A program made the position numbers and the translations under genes. Below the pieces are notes generated by a model. The model saw only the letters and a list, made by a program, of their open reading frames with translations, ran no database searches and was not told the DNA's origin. A stretch of DNA of 64,000 nt, from the NCBI RefSeq assembly GCF_009936035.1, contig NZ_QWEO01000009.1:1-64000 (forward strand). The letters are read 5' to 3'. The first letter of the stretch is position 1, and every line of letters begins with the position of its first letter. Of the stretch, positions 17,441-25,311 are shown piece by piece. This DNA is from Neglectibacter sp. X58. Lineage in GTDB: Bacteria; Bacillota; Clostridia; Oscillospirales; Acutalibacteraceae.

Positions 17441-17648
17441 GGGGGGAAAACACTATTTTTCAGCCCCTGTTACTGGAAGGGCAAGAAGCCCAATCAATAA
17501 AAAGTTCTAAGTATTGGCCAATGGAAGCTTTGCGGCTGGACTGGTTCTTTCTGTAATTTCCGCTTTTTGGCTTTGGGAGTCTGCCTTTAAATACGATTGC
17601 ATATAAACAAAACAAAAAGGTTTTTTGCTTCTTCTGCAGCCTGTAAGA

Positions 17649-18932
17649 TTACCGGAAAACCTTTGGCTCCCGGGTGCCCTCGCCAAAAGCCTCCCACTGG
17701 GGCAGGCCCTCTCCGTTGGGGTTTCCCTGCTTTGCAAAATTGGCCCAATACCCTGCCATCTCCCTGGAGAGATCTGCGTCCCTCTGTTCCCAGGGCCGCC
17801 AGCACCGGGAAAGCGTCTCAAAGACGTACCACAGCTCGCTGGAGTGGAAAGAGCCGGCGTCGTCCCCGGGCAGCTTCCTGTCGAAGAAGTAGAGGTAGGA
17901 GGGGCCTCTGCCCAGCCTCAAAAGGTTTTCACACCAGGCGGCAGTTCCCTCTTGCAGCGCGCCTCCGCCGATATCGTCCCCGGTACAGCCGATCATCATG
18001 GGGATGGGATGGACAGCCCCGTTTTCCGCCAGATCCTCCGGCTGTGCCGGCAGCAGCCAGCCGTCCACATAAGGCCGCCAGCAAAGCCCGCCCCCCTCCT
18101 GCACCCCATAGGCGGCTTCCATCAGGGCCTGGGCAGGCACCTGCCGCAGCTCTTCTATGGTGGAAACCTTCAAATGGGCCATCAGCCGCCGGGAGGTTTC
18201 AAAAATCTGATCCCGGGTGGGGGTGGAGCGCCGGGGCGGCAGGCCTGTGCCGCTTTGGAGGATGGCCCCCCGGGCCATGCCTCTTGCAAGAGGGGAGGAG
18301 ATGATGGCCTGCACGCTCATGCAGCCCGCGGACTGGCCGCACAGGGTGATTTTCTCCGGGTCGCCTCCAAAGGCGGCGATATTTTCCCGCACCCACTTAA
18401 GGGCGAATATCTGATCCAGAATGCCGTAGTTGCCGGAAACCCGCTCTCCGTTTTCCGTTTCCAAATCCGGATGGGCGAAAAAGCCGAAGGCATTCACTCG
18501 GTAGTTTATGGTGACCAGGATAACGCCTTTTTGGGCAAAGCCCTCTCCGTCAAACTCCTTTTCGCTTCCGCAGCCATGCATAAAGGCCCCGCCATGTATC
18601 CAGAAAAGTACGGGCAGCCCGCCGCCGGCCTGGGCCTCCTTTGGCGTCCAGACGTTCAGGCGCAGGCAGTCCTCGTTACAGGGGGGCACCATCTCGTCGT
18701 AAAACTCTTTGCCGTAAAAGTCCATAGAGGCTAAATCCGCCTGGGGGCACCGGGGGCCGAATTCCTTACAGGAAAGCACCCCTTCCCAGGGCGCCTTCTC
18801 CTGGGGGCGCTGAAAGCGCAGCGCCCCCACAGGGGCCTCTGCGTAAGGGATTCCCCTGAAAATGGCGGTTTTCCCGTCCCCGCTCCAAAGGCCCTCCACA
18901 GCGCCCTGCTTTGTTTTTACCATTGTTTCCAT
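17649..18932 (-). CDS. Type B carboxylesterase (para-nitrobenzyl esterase family)
   Basis: A 427-residue alpha/beta hydrolase, shorter than the ~490-500 usual. It has FRGIPYAEAPVG, EDCLRLNVWTP, the oxyanion motif WIHGGAFMHG, the nucleophile elbow TLCGQSAGCMS, and a probable catalytic His in SFHSSELWYVF. The middle of the protein is compact, consistent with loss of a loop or helix rather than a frameshift. No signal peptide, so it is cytoplasmic. ATG at 18932 follows GGGAGG. It is monocistronic; substrate unknown. Confidence 0.9.
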   Translation of the reverse strand: METMVKTKQGAVEGLWSGDGKTAIFRGIPYAEAPVGALRFQRPQEKAPWEGVLSCKEFGPRCPQADLASMDFYGKEFYDEMVPPCNEDCLRLNVWTPKEAQAGGGLPVLFWIHGGAFMHGCGSEKEFDGEGFAQKGVILVTINYRVNAFGFFAHPDLETENGERVSGNYGILDQIFALKWVRENIAAFGGDPEKITLCGQSAGCMSVQAIISSPLARGMARGAILQSGTGLPPRRSTPTRDQIFETSRRLMAHLKVSTIEELRQVPAQALMEAAYGVQEGGGLCWRPYVDGWLLPAQPEDLAENGAVHPIPMMIGCTGDDIGGGALQEGTAAWCENLLRLGRGPSYLYFFDRKLPGDDAGSFHSSELWYVFETLSRCWRPWEQRDADLSREMAGYWANFAKQGNPNGEGLPQWEAFGEGTREPKVFR

Positions 18933-18994
18933 GCTGCATTCCTCCCGTTTTGTAATCTTTCCGCAAGTTCCGCCGTCTTAAAAAGTATAACAGC

Positions 18995-19160
18995 TTAGAA
19001 GCTGTACCGATAGGATTGGTGCGAAGATTTTCGAGGAAATTTTGTGGGGTTCAAGGCGGAAACCGCAAGAAATACTTTCGTATTTCGAGGATTTCCAACA
19101 CTGAAGCCCGCTAAATTTCCCGAAAAGGTTTGTGCAGGAGCCTATTGGTACGGCTTCTTA
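18995..19160. repeat. Family C 166-bp element, copy 1
   Basis: It starts TTAGAAGCTGTACCGATAGG and ends with the inverted counterpart CCTATTGGTACGGCTTCTTA. The arms continue as an imperfect inverted repeat, and the centre has the short stem GAAATAC/GTATTTC with a TTTC loop. Its last three bases are the stop codon of the permease gene on the minus strand. Copies 2 and 3 lie at 33065 and 42802. Confidence 0.9.
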
Positions 19161-20420
19161 TATTTCTTCCAGCTTCTGCTGTTCCCCTTCCTCCTTGTCC
19201 AGATTTTCATCCGCAAAGGGGGAGGGGGCATAAAGCTTTGGATCCATGGGATCCATGTTTTTCTTCCGCAGGCGGCTGCGCACCGAGGAGCGGAACAGCC
19301 TGTAAATCACCGCTGTCAGAGGGGTGCCCAGCCAGATGCCCGCAATGCCCATCACGCCTCCCCAGAACACCACCGCGAACAGGGTCCACACAGGGGGCAG
19401 GCCAATGGAGGAGCCCACCACACGGGGGTATATCAGGTTGCCCTCCACCTGCTGGAGGATCAGCAGGAAGATAAGGAAAATCAGGGAATCAAAGGGATTT
19501 ACCAGCAGCAGGACAATAACCCCCACCGCCGCGCCGGCATACGCGCCCAGAATGGGGATAAGGGCGCCCAGGGCCACTACGGAGGAGATGAGCAGGGCGT
19601 AGTCAAGCCCCAAAAGGCTCATGCCGATATAGCACAGCACCCCTAAAATTACGCATTCTGTAAGCTGGCCCTTGATAAAGGAGAAAAACACCCGGTTTGT
19701 AATGGCCCCCACATGGGAAAGGCTCCGGGCGGCTTTCCGGGGCAGGAAGGCAAGCAGGGCAGAGCGCACGCCCCGCAGCAGCTTCTCCTTGCCTGTCAGC
19801 ATGTAGATGGAGAAAATGAAGCCCATAATCATACTGAACACGCCGGAGGCCACGTTGGACATAATCCCCACCAGGGAGGCCACAAAATCCGTAGCGGTTT
19901 TCGTCGCGTTGGAGAGCAGGGTGGTCCAGTTAAAGCTTTTGAGGAAATCTTCCATAAAGTCCAGGTCGTTTTCCCTTGCAAACTCGTTTGCCCAGCGCAG
20001 GCAGTTGTTGATGGTGGTGGGCAGGGTTTTCTGGGCTGTTTCAGCCAGCACGCCCATGGATTCAATCAGCCCCGGCACAATGAACAGGGCAATGAAAAGG
20101 ATGACCAGCGCCACAATCACATAGGCCAGCAGAACGGAAAGGGGCCGGCAAAGCTTTTTCCATACCCTGCTCCGGGATTTTTGGAAGGGCTTGAAGACAA
20201 CGTCCTCAAAGAGATGGACAAATACGTTTAACACATAGGCCACCACAATGCCCCCTACCACAGGGGTCAGGGTGGCGGAAATCATCTGTGCCGCGCCCCA
20301 CACCGCGTCGAAGCGCAGCACCAGCAGCACCAGCGCGGCGGCAAAGGCCAGAAGGAACATGCCTGTGCGCAGCACCTTTTTGTCGTCGTGTAGGTTTTTT
20401 TCAAAATCTGCCCAGCGCAT
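19158..20420 (-). CDS. AI-2E-family permease-like membrane protein
   Basis: A 420-residue protein with about eight membrane spans in the family pattern: two N-terminal pairs (FLLAFAAALVLLVLRF, VGGIVVAYVLNVFVHLF), a large soluble region, then the conserved C-terminal block with FIKGQLTECVILGVLCYIG, GALIPILGAYAG, EGNLIYPRVVGSSIGLPP and LGTPLTAVIYRLF. The tail is acidic. Family members include sporulation protein YtvI and Na+/H+ antiporters; true AI-2 transport is rare. ATG at 20420 is eight bases after AAAGGAG. The TAA stop is provided by the end of a family C repeat. It is co-transcribed with the dehydrogenase upstream. Confidence 0.88.
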   Translation of the reverse strand: MRWADFEKNLHDDKKVLRTGMFLLAFAAALVLLVLRFDAVWGAAQMISATLTPVVGGIVVAYVLNVFVHLFEDVVFKPFQKSRSRVWKKLCRPLSVLLAYVIVALVILFIALFIVPGLIESMGVLAETAQKTLPTTINNCLRWANEFARENDLDFMEDFLKSFNWTTLLSNATKTATDFVASLVGIMSNVASGVFSMIMGFIFSIYMLTGKEKLLRGVRSALLAFLPRKAARSLSHVGAITNRVFFSFIKGQLTECVILGVLCYIGMSLLGLDYALLISSVVALGALIPILGAYAGAAVGVIVLLLVNPFDSLIFLIFLLILQQVEGNLIYPRVVGSSIGLPPVWTLFAVVFWGGVMGIAGIWLGTPLTAVIYRLFRSSVRSRLRKKNMDPMDPKLYAPSPFADENLDKEEGEQQKLEEI

Positions 20421-20425
20421 GGGCC

Positions 20426-21607
20426 TCACTCCTTTCCAGCCGGATAAAACCGGCCCGCAAGCTCAGCGGCGCAGCCGTTTAAAAGCCCCTGCCCGGCTAA
20501 AAACCGCAGGATGGTAAAGCGCTCCCGGATTTCCATGGCGTGCAGCAGGCTTTCAAAGAATAAATCCCGCCGGATGCCCAGCTCCATGGGGCCTGCAGGA
20601 GAGCCTGCCGCCTGCAGGCAAGAGAGGATGCGCTCCTTGTCCGGCAGGGCAAAGCCCTGGGGCAGGCGGCTTTTTGCCAGCTCATAAAGGGAGGCGGAAA
20701 TTACCGCCCCCACCCCAACGGAGTTGCCATGGAGGGGGTGCTCCTGCCCCCAGCGCAGGGCGTCCACCTCCCAGAAATGGGAGAAATGGTGCTCTGCCCC
20801 GGAGGCGGGCCGGGAATTGCCCACAAGGCCCATGGCCACCCCGGAGAGGATGAGGGCCTCTGTCACAACCTGCACAGCCTGTTCGTCCCGGGCGCGGAGG
20901 CCTTCTGCGTTTTCAGCGCACTTTTCCACAGCCCGGGCCATAAGGGCGGCGCACTCCTCACAGTAGTATTCCCCGTTTACAAGCTGGGAAAGCCGCCAGT
21001 CCGCCAGGGCTGTGAACTTGCCGATAATGTCCCCAAAGCCTGCCGTAAGCATGGGCATGGGAGCGTTTTTCATAATGGAGGTGTCTGCCAGAATGGCCTG
21101 GGGATACACCCCGGGCTTTGTAACCTTCTGTCCTTCCAGAATCAGGGGGCACACAGTGGAGGCATAGCCGTCCATGGAAGGGGCGGTGCATACCACCATA
21201 TAGGGCACCCCTGTGCGGGCGCTGAGAAACCGGGCTGTGTCGTTTAAGGTGCCGGAGCCTATGGCGATAATCAGCCTGTCCTCCGGCTCTAAATCCGCCA
21301 GGGCGGCCCCCAGGGTGTGTTCGTCCGGCACCAGGGTCTTGTCCCCGGAGAATTTTTTCCCATGGAAGGGGATGCCCCCTTCATAGAGAAGCTGCCCCGC
21401 CCGCTCCCCGGCGGCCTCGAAGGTGCGGCGGTCTGCCAGCAGGTAGGCAGGCCCGCCGCCTAAATCTTCCACGGTTTCGGGCAGCTCTTCCAGGCACCCG
21501 CCTGCCACCCGGATTTTCCGGATGCCCACCTCGTGGGTGCGCCCGCAGGAGCAGGGGTAGGAAAGCCCCGCGAATTCCTCCAGGCTCATTTCCGTCAGCT
21601 TTTTCAT
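20426..21607 (-). CDS. sn-Glycerol-1-phosphate dehydrogenase (AraM/EgsA family)
   Basis: A 393-residue iron-alcohol-dehydrogenase-fold enzyme. It shows IAIGSGTLNDTARF (NAD binding), CTAPSMDGYASTV with the metal Asp, EHHFSHFWE and LHGNSVGVG with metal-binding His residues. AraM in Bacillus makes sn-glycerol-1-phosphate, the archaeal-type enantiomer, used for heptaprenylglyceryl lipids. ATG at 21607 has AAAGGAG upstream. Its stop lies in the ribosome site of the permease gene, so the two are coupled. Lipid use here is inference; no PcrB partner is visible. Confidence 0.88.
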   Translation of the reverse strand: MKKLTEMSLEEFAGLSYPCSCGRTHEVGIRKIRVAGGCLEELPETVEDLGGGPAYLLADRRTFEAAGERAGQLLYEGGIPFHGKKFSGDKTLVPDEHTLGAALADLEPEDRLIIAIGSGTLNDTARFLSARTGVPYMVVCTAPSMDGYASTVCPLILEGQKVTKPGVYPQAILADTSIMKNAPMPMLTAGFGDIIGKFTALADWRLSQLVNGEYYCEECAALMARAVEKCAENAEGLRARDEQAVQVVTEALILSGVAMGLVGNSRPASGAEHHFSHFWEVDALRWGQEHPLHGNSVGVGAVISASLYELAKSRLPQGFALPDKERILSCLQAAGSPAGPMELGIRRDLFFESLLHAMEIRERFTILRFLAGQGLLNGCAAELAGRFYPAGKE

Positions 21608-21639
21608 ATCCTTTTTCTCCTTTAGGTAACGCGGCTTTT

Positions 21640-22044
21640 TCAGGTTTTTGTAATGAACACGTGATGGCACCTCTGGCAGGTGACCTCTATTTTCCCCCGG
21701 CCCCGGGGCGCCCGGAGCTGTTGTTTGCACTGGGGACACTTAAAATAGCGGGTATACTTCCGCTCTGAAAACTTCCGCTTCTGTAAGGCAAACCAGCTTT
21801 TCACAGGCCCCCACACCTTTAAAAAGGCGTAATATTCCCGCTGTCGGGCCGGGATGTTCCGGGAGAACATGCGGAAGACGGTGTAGATATACACCGCGTC
21901 TGCCAAAAGGGTCAGGGGCCAGAAGAATAAGCTGCCTAAAAAAGTGCATACTAAGGCAAGCAGAAGCAAAAAGAAGCTGAAACCGTCGCTGCCATAGCGT
22001 CCGTACATGAAGCGCTGGAATTTTTGAAAAAACAAAGCTATCAC
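21640..22044 (-). CDS. Small membrane protein with C-terminal zinc ribbon
   Basis: A 134-residue protein. The N-terminus [14 protein letters not shown] leads into two membrane segments ([29 protein letters not shown]), then a basic cytoplasmic region and a zinc ribbon CPQCKQQL...CQRCHHVF. This architecture recurs in Clostridia with no known function. Start: GTG at 22044, close behind AAAGG; an in-frame ATG at 22008 is an alternative. It is 32 bases upstream of the G1P dehydrogenase gene and probably in its operon. Confidence 0.75.
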   Translation of the reverse strand: MIALFFQKFQRFMYGRYGSDGFSFFLLLLALVCTFLGSLFFWPLTLLADAVYIYTVFRMFSRNIPARQREYYAFLKVWGPVKSWFALQKRKFSERKYTRYFKCPQCKQQLRAPRGRGKIEVTCQRCHHVFITKT

Positions 22045-22165
22045 AACCTTTCTATAATCTGTAGTATACGCTTTATAAAAAGGTTTTTCAACAGCCCCGG
22101 CCCGGGCTTCACGATAAATTTACATTTGGAAAGCGCCGGCACCCCTTGCGCCGGGAAACTGCCTG

Positions 22166-22194
22166 TTGACTTTACCGGGCAGAGGGGATATTAT
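22166..22194 (+). promoter_or_regulatory. Promoter of the rubrerythrin gene
   Basis: TTGACT, 17-base spacer, TATTAT, about 40 bases before the start codon. Confidence 0.75.
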
Positions 22195-22236
22195 GAGACG
22201 TATAAAAGCTTTCTAAACCAAAAGGAGGAACATGCC

Positions 22237-22776
22237 ATGCCTGAACTGAAAGGGACGAAAACAGAAGCCAACCTGCTCACCGCCTTTGCCGGGGAGAGCC
22301 AGGCCCGGAACAAGTACACCTATTTTGCCTCCAAGGCGAAAAAGGACGGCTACACCCAGATTGCGGAGATTTTCGAGGAAACCGCCAACAACGAGAAGGA
22401 GCACGCCAAAATCTGGTTCAAGCTTCTCCACGGGCAGGTGGGGGACACCCTGCAGAACCTGAAGGAGGCTGCCGACGGGGAAAATTACGAGTGGACCGAC
22501 ATGTACGCGGGCTTTGCCAAAACCGCCAAAGAGGAGGGCTTCCCGGAGATTGCCCATCTTTTCGAGGGCGTTGCCGCCATTGAAAAGGAGCACGAGGAGC
22601 GCTACCGCAAGCTTGCCGCCAACATTGAAGGGGGCCTGGTGTTCTCCCGGGAGGGCGACGCCATCTGGCAGTGCCGCAACTGCGGGCACATTGTGGTGGG
22701 CAAGGCCGCGCCCCAGGTCTGCCCGGTGTGCGCCCATCCCCAGGCCTATTTCCAGCTAAAGCCCGCCAATTACTAA
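22237..22776 (+). CDS. Rubrerythrin
   Basis: A 179-residue non-haem iron peroxidase. The ferritin-like di-iron domain has [29 protein letters not shown] and [15 protein letters not shown] with the ligand Glu and His residues. The C-terminal rubredoxin domain has [10 protein letters not shown] and CPVCAHP. It detoxifies hydrogen peroxide in anaerobes. ATG 22237 is eight bases after AAAGGAGG. It is monocistronic with its own promoter and terminator. Confidence 0.96.
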   Translation: MPELKGTKTEANLLTAFAGESQARNKYTYFASKAKKDGYTQIAEIFEETANNEKEHAKIWFKLLHGQVGDTLQNLKEAADGENYEWTDMYAGFAKTAKEEGFPEIAHLFEGVAAIEKEHEERYRKLAANIEGGLVFSREGDAIWQCRNCGHIVVGKAAPQVCPVCAHPQAYFQLKPANY

Positions 22777-22799
22777 ACGCTCAACCGCCCCTTCGGGCG

Positions 22800-22850
22800 G
22801 GAAACCCGGCTGTGCCCTGTAAAGGGGTGCCGCCGGGTTTCCTTTTTCTT
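22800..22850 (+). terminator. Terminator after rubrerythrin
   Basis: GGAAACCCGGC pairs with GCCGGGTTTCC over a 21-base loop, followed by TTTTTCTT. Confidence 0.8.
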
Positions 22851-22982
22851 GCAGGGGGAATACCCAGGGCTTGACTAAAAAGGCCCCTAAGCCGCCGGAG
22901 GCAGGCACGCCCCCTCCCGGAGGGGATGTCTGAAACGAAGAGGAAGAGTTAATAGAAAGAAATTTATCAATTTAAGAAATTG

Positions 22983-23042
22983 GTTTTAGGATCGAACCCT
23001 TTTTTCAAAAGGGTTCGCAGGGTGTGGGACAGAGTCTCACGG
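22983..23042 (+). repeat. Family B repeat, copy 3
   Basis: TTTTAGGATCGAACCC, then the CGAACCCTTTT/AAAAGGGTTCG hairpin, then GGTGTGGGACAGAGTCTCAC. The stem sequence differs from copy 2 on both sides (AAACCT versus GAACCC) so that pairing is kept. It lies in the 570-base non-coding gap before the binding-protein gene. Confidence 0.7.
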
Positions 23043-23100
23043 TCATGCGCTGACAGCACAAAATGCGTGTTTTGGGCACTCCCTCTTCCCGGCAGCCCGG

Positions 23101-23129
23101 TTGACTTTTAAAGCCGGGTTTGGTATGAT
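23101..23129 (+). promoter_or_regulatory. Promoter of the solute-binding protein gene
   Basis: TTGACT (23101-23106), 17-base spacer, TATGAT (23124-23129). The predicted leader is more than 200 bases long and ends in the family D hairpin. The rest of gap 22777-23349 has no gene. Confidence 0.7.
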
Positions 23130-23254
23130 GGGAGCAAGCTGAAAAAAACAGAAAGGAACGGTTTCGGGCGCGGGGCGGCTTCCCCTTTTACAAGGCTGTG
23201 CGTATGGGCTTCTGCCCACAGGCGCGGCGTTTAAGGCCCGGCACTGCGGACACT

Positions 23255-23349
23255 AGTGTGAAGAATACGAAGGAAAGGAAAGATACTGGGCACAAAGCGC
23301 TGCTTTTTCATGGCTTTTTGTGCGTATTCTGTATCGCATGGCGATTGTG
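23255..23349 (+). promoter_or_regulatory. Family D leader, copy 1: Shine-Dalgarno and start codon bridged by a hairpin
   Basis: AATACGAAGGAAAGGAAA is followed by GATAC (23282-23286), an inner GCACAAA/TTTGTGC stem, and GTATC (23331-23335). GC and ATG (23338) come next, then a second in-frame ATG at 23350. The only good ribosome site is 5' of the hairpin. Flanks are shared with 25225-25311 and 62145-62238. Confidence 0.75.
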
Positions 23350-24948
23350 ATGAAACATAAAAAAGGCGTTTGCTGCCTGCTTCTCTCCTTCCTGCTGCTG
23401 TGCCTGTGCGGGGCCTGCGGGGACGGCTATAAAAATGACGGAACTTTTACCTATCTGCTGGCCCGCAACGTGGACAACCTGGATCCCCAAACGGCCTCCG
23501 GGGAGTCGGCCTGGGTGGTTATCGGCTCTGTTTTCGAGGGGCTGTGCCGCATTGACGAGGACGGGCAGGTGGTGCCCGGCGTGGCGAAAAAGTGGGAAGC
23601 AAACTATGACGACACGGAATTCACCTTCTACCTGCGGGGGGGCGCCAAGTGGAGCGACGGCTCCCCTGTCACAGCGGACGATTTTGTTTTCGCCATGCAG
23701 CGGGCTTTGCGCCCGGAAACCGCCACCCCCTCTGTGGACGATCTGTTCATCCTGCGGGGGGCCAGGGAGGTGTACAATAAAGAGATACCGGAGAGCAGCC
23801 TGGGGGTCTTTGCAAAGGACGAGCTGACTTTGGTGGTGCAGCTTGAAAAAAGCTATGCGGATTTTCCCGCCCTCACCGCCGGCAGCCATTATATGCCCTG
23901 CAACCGGGCCTATTTCGAGGAGTCTGCCGGGCACTACGGCCTTTCCTCCGAATACCTTATCACAAACGGCCCCTTCACCTTTACAAACCGCTATTCCTGG
24001 GTGACAGAGTCCGGCAAGAGGGCCATCAGCCTTTCCCGCAGCGAATCGTATAAAGGCCCCCATGAGGTGCGCCCCGCCTCTTTGCAGTTTTTGATAGACT
24101 ACGACCCGGCCCTGCTGGAAAACCCTGTGGAATCCCTTGCCAGCGGGCAGGCGGACATCCTCACCCTGTCCCAGTCTTTGGCAGAGCAGGCGGAGGCCCA
24201 GGGGTGCCATGTGCAGGTGCTGGACGACGCGGTGACAGGCCTGCTGCTGAACCCCCGGGCGCAAAGCCTGGAGGAGCCTGTGGTGCGGGAGATGTTCCTG
24301 AAAACCCTTGACAGGCAGTCCTTGCTGGATCGCCGCCGGGACAAGGAGGCCCAGGAGGCCATGGGCATTATGCCAAGCTGCGTGGTGTGGAACACCTCCT
24401 CCTATTATGCCGACGGCGCCCGGCTCTATGCCCAGCAGGACGATACGGTGTTAGAGCGCCTTCCCTCCCTGCTGGAAATGCTGGAGCAGGAGAAGCTGCC
24501 CTCCATCTCGGTGCTGTGCCCGGATGACCCGGAGTCTGTGGACATTGCCAACGGCTTTCTGGTTTCCTGGAACCAGAAGCTGGGCAACGCCTTTAACATC
24601 CAGCCCCTGCCCGAGGAGGAGATGAAAAGCCGGGTTGCCTCCGGGGACTATGAGGCCGCCCTCTATACCCTGCGGGCCGGGGGCACCACGCCTTACCAGG
24701 TGCTCAAGTCCTTTGAAAGCACCTCTTACCCCAGCCTTCTGGAGGACGAGGAGTTTGACGCCCAGCTTCACTCCCTGACCTTCGAGCTTTCCTCCTACCG
24801 CCGCCTGGAAAACTACCTGCTGGAAAGCTATATTTTCTATCCCCTGTTCAGCGACAAAACCTATTACGCCGCCGGCCCCGGCACCCGGGGCATTGCCGCC
24901 TCGCCCGATTTAAGCGTGAACTTCATCACAGCCCGCAAAAAGGGATAA
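23350..24948 (+). CDS. ABC-type peptide/solute-binding lipoprotein, family 5
   Basis: A 532-residue secreted protein. The signal peptide MKHKKGVCCLLLSFLLLCLC ends at a cysteine suited to lipidation (GAC). The mature part is OppA/DppA-like: ARNVDNLDPQTASGES, FEGLCRIDEDGQVVPGVAKK, FYLRGGAKWSDGSPVTADDFVFAMQRAL and TNGPFTF. It would deliver peptides or similar solutes to an importer, but no permease or ATPase is nearby. The natural start by signal-peptide logic is ATG 23350; ATG 23338 in the conserved leader would add MAIV. Its leader belongs to repeat family D. Confidence 0.9.
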   Translation: MKHKKGVCCLLLSFLLLCLCGACGDGYKNDGTFTYLLARNVDNLDPQTASGESAWVVIGSVFEGLCRIDEDGQVVPGVAKKWEANYDDTEFTFYLRGGAKWSDGSPVTADDFVFAMQRALRPETATPSVDDLFILRGAREVYNKEIPESSLGVFAKDELTLVVQLEKSYADFPALTAGSHYMPCNRAYFEESAGHYGLSSEYLITNGPFTFTNRYSWVTESGKRAISLSRSESYKGPHEVRPASLQFLIDYDPALLENPVESLASGQADILTLSQSLAEQAEAQGCHVQVLDDAVTGLLLNPRAQSLEEPVVREMFLKTLDRQSLLDRRRDKEAQEAMGIMPSCVVWNTSSYYADGARLYAQQDDTVLERLPSLLEMLEQEKLPSISVLCPDDPESVDIANGFLVSWNQKLGNAFNIQPLPEEEMKSRVASGDYEAALYTLRAGGTTPYQVLKSFESTSYPSLLEDEEFDAQLHSLTFELSSYRRLENYLLESYIFYPLFSDKTYYAAGPGTRGIAASPDLSVNFITARKKG

Positions 24949-25102
24949 GGCAAAAAAACTGCTTCCGGCCCCGCCGACATTTGCCCCACTGCTCCGGCTT
25001 TTTCTGTGTAATCCCCCTAAACCTCCGGGCTTTTTCTTTCCTTTTTCCCATATTCCCCCTTTTTCCGGCAGCTTTCCCGGAAGAAGCCCCGGGGCTTTTC
25101 CA

Positions 25103-25131
25103 TAGACAGGCGGAAAGTTTTGTGGTAAACT
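25103..25131 (+). promoter_or_regulatory. Probable promoter of the unknown Cys-tail protein gene
   Basis: TAGACA, 17-base spacer, TAAACT. The ~360-base gap 24949-25311 also contains the palindrome AAGCCCCGGGGCTT (25084-25097) and the family D leader; I see no gene in it. Confidence 0.5.
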
Positions 25132-25224
25132 TGGGAAGGTGAAAACAGAAAAAACCAGAGAAGATTTTCTGCTCCCCCAAAAACGGGCACAGGCCCTGCC
25201 GTAAGCCAGCCGGGGAGGAAACGG

Positions 25225-25311
25225 GAAAAATACGAAGAAAGGAACGGTACAGCCGCAAAAGGCTGATGCTTCATCCCTTTTGCGGGAATGCTGTACCGCA
25301 TGGCGATTGTT
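25225..25311 (+). promoter_or_regulatory. Family D leader, copy 2
   Basis: AATACGAAGAAAGGAAC is followed by GGTACAGC (25246-25253), an inner CGCAAAAGG/CCTTTTGCG stem, and GCTGTACC (25290-25297). GC, ATG (25300) and a second in-frame ATG (25312) follow. Relative to copies 1 and 3 the outer stem changes A-T to G-C on both sides, which keeps pairing. Confidence 0.78.

Noticed and set aside
17649-18932. Frameshifted or truncated esterase pseudogene, because it is ~60 residues short
   Set aside because: Frame, ribosome site, oxyanion motif, nucleophile elbow and His region are intact; the shortening is internal and in frame.
18995-19160. Family C element as an insertion sequence or small RNA gene
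   Set aside because: It has terminal inverted repeats but no transposase frame; no promoter is visible for an independent RNA. I list it as a repeat of unknown mobility.
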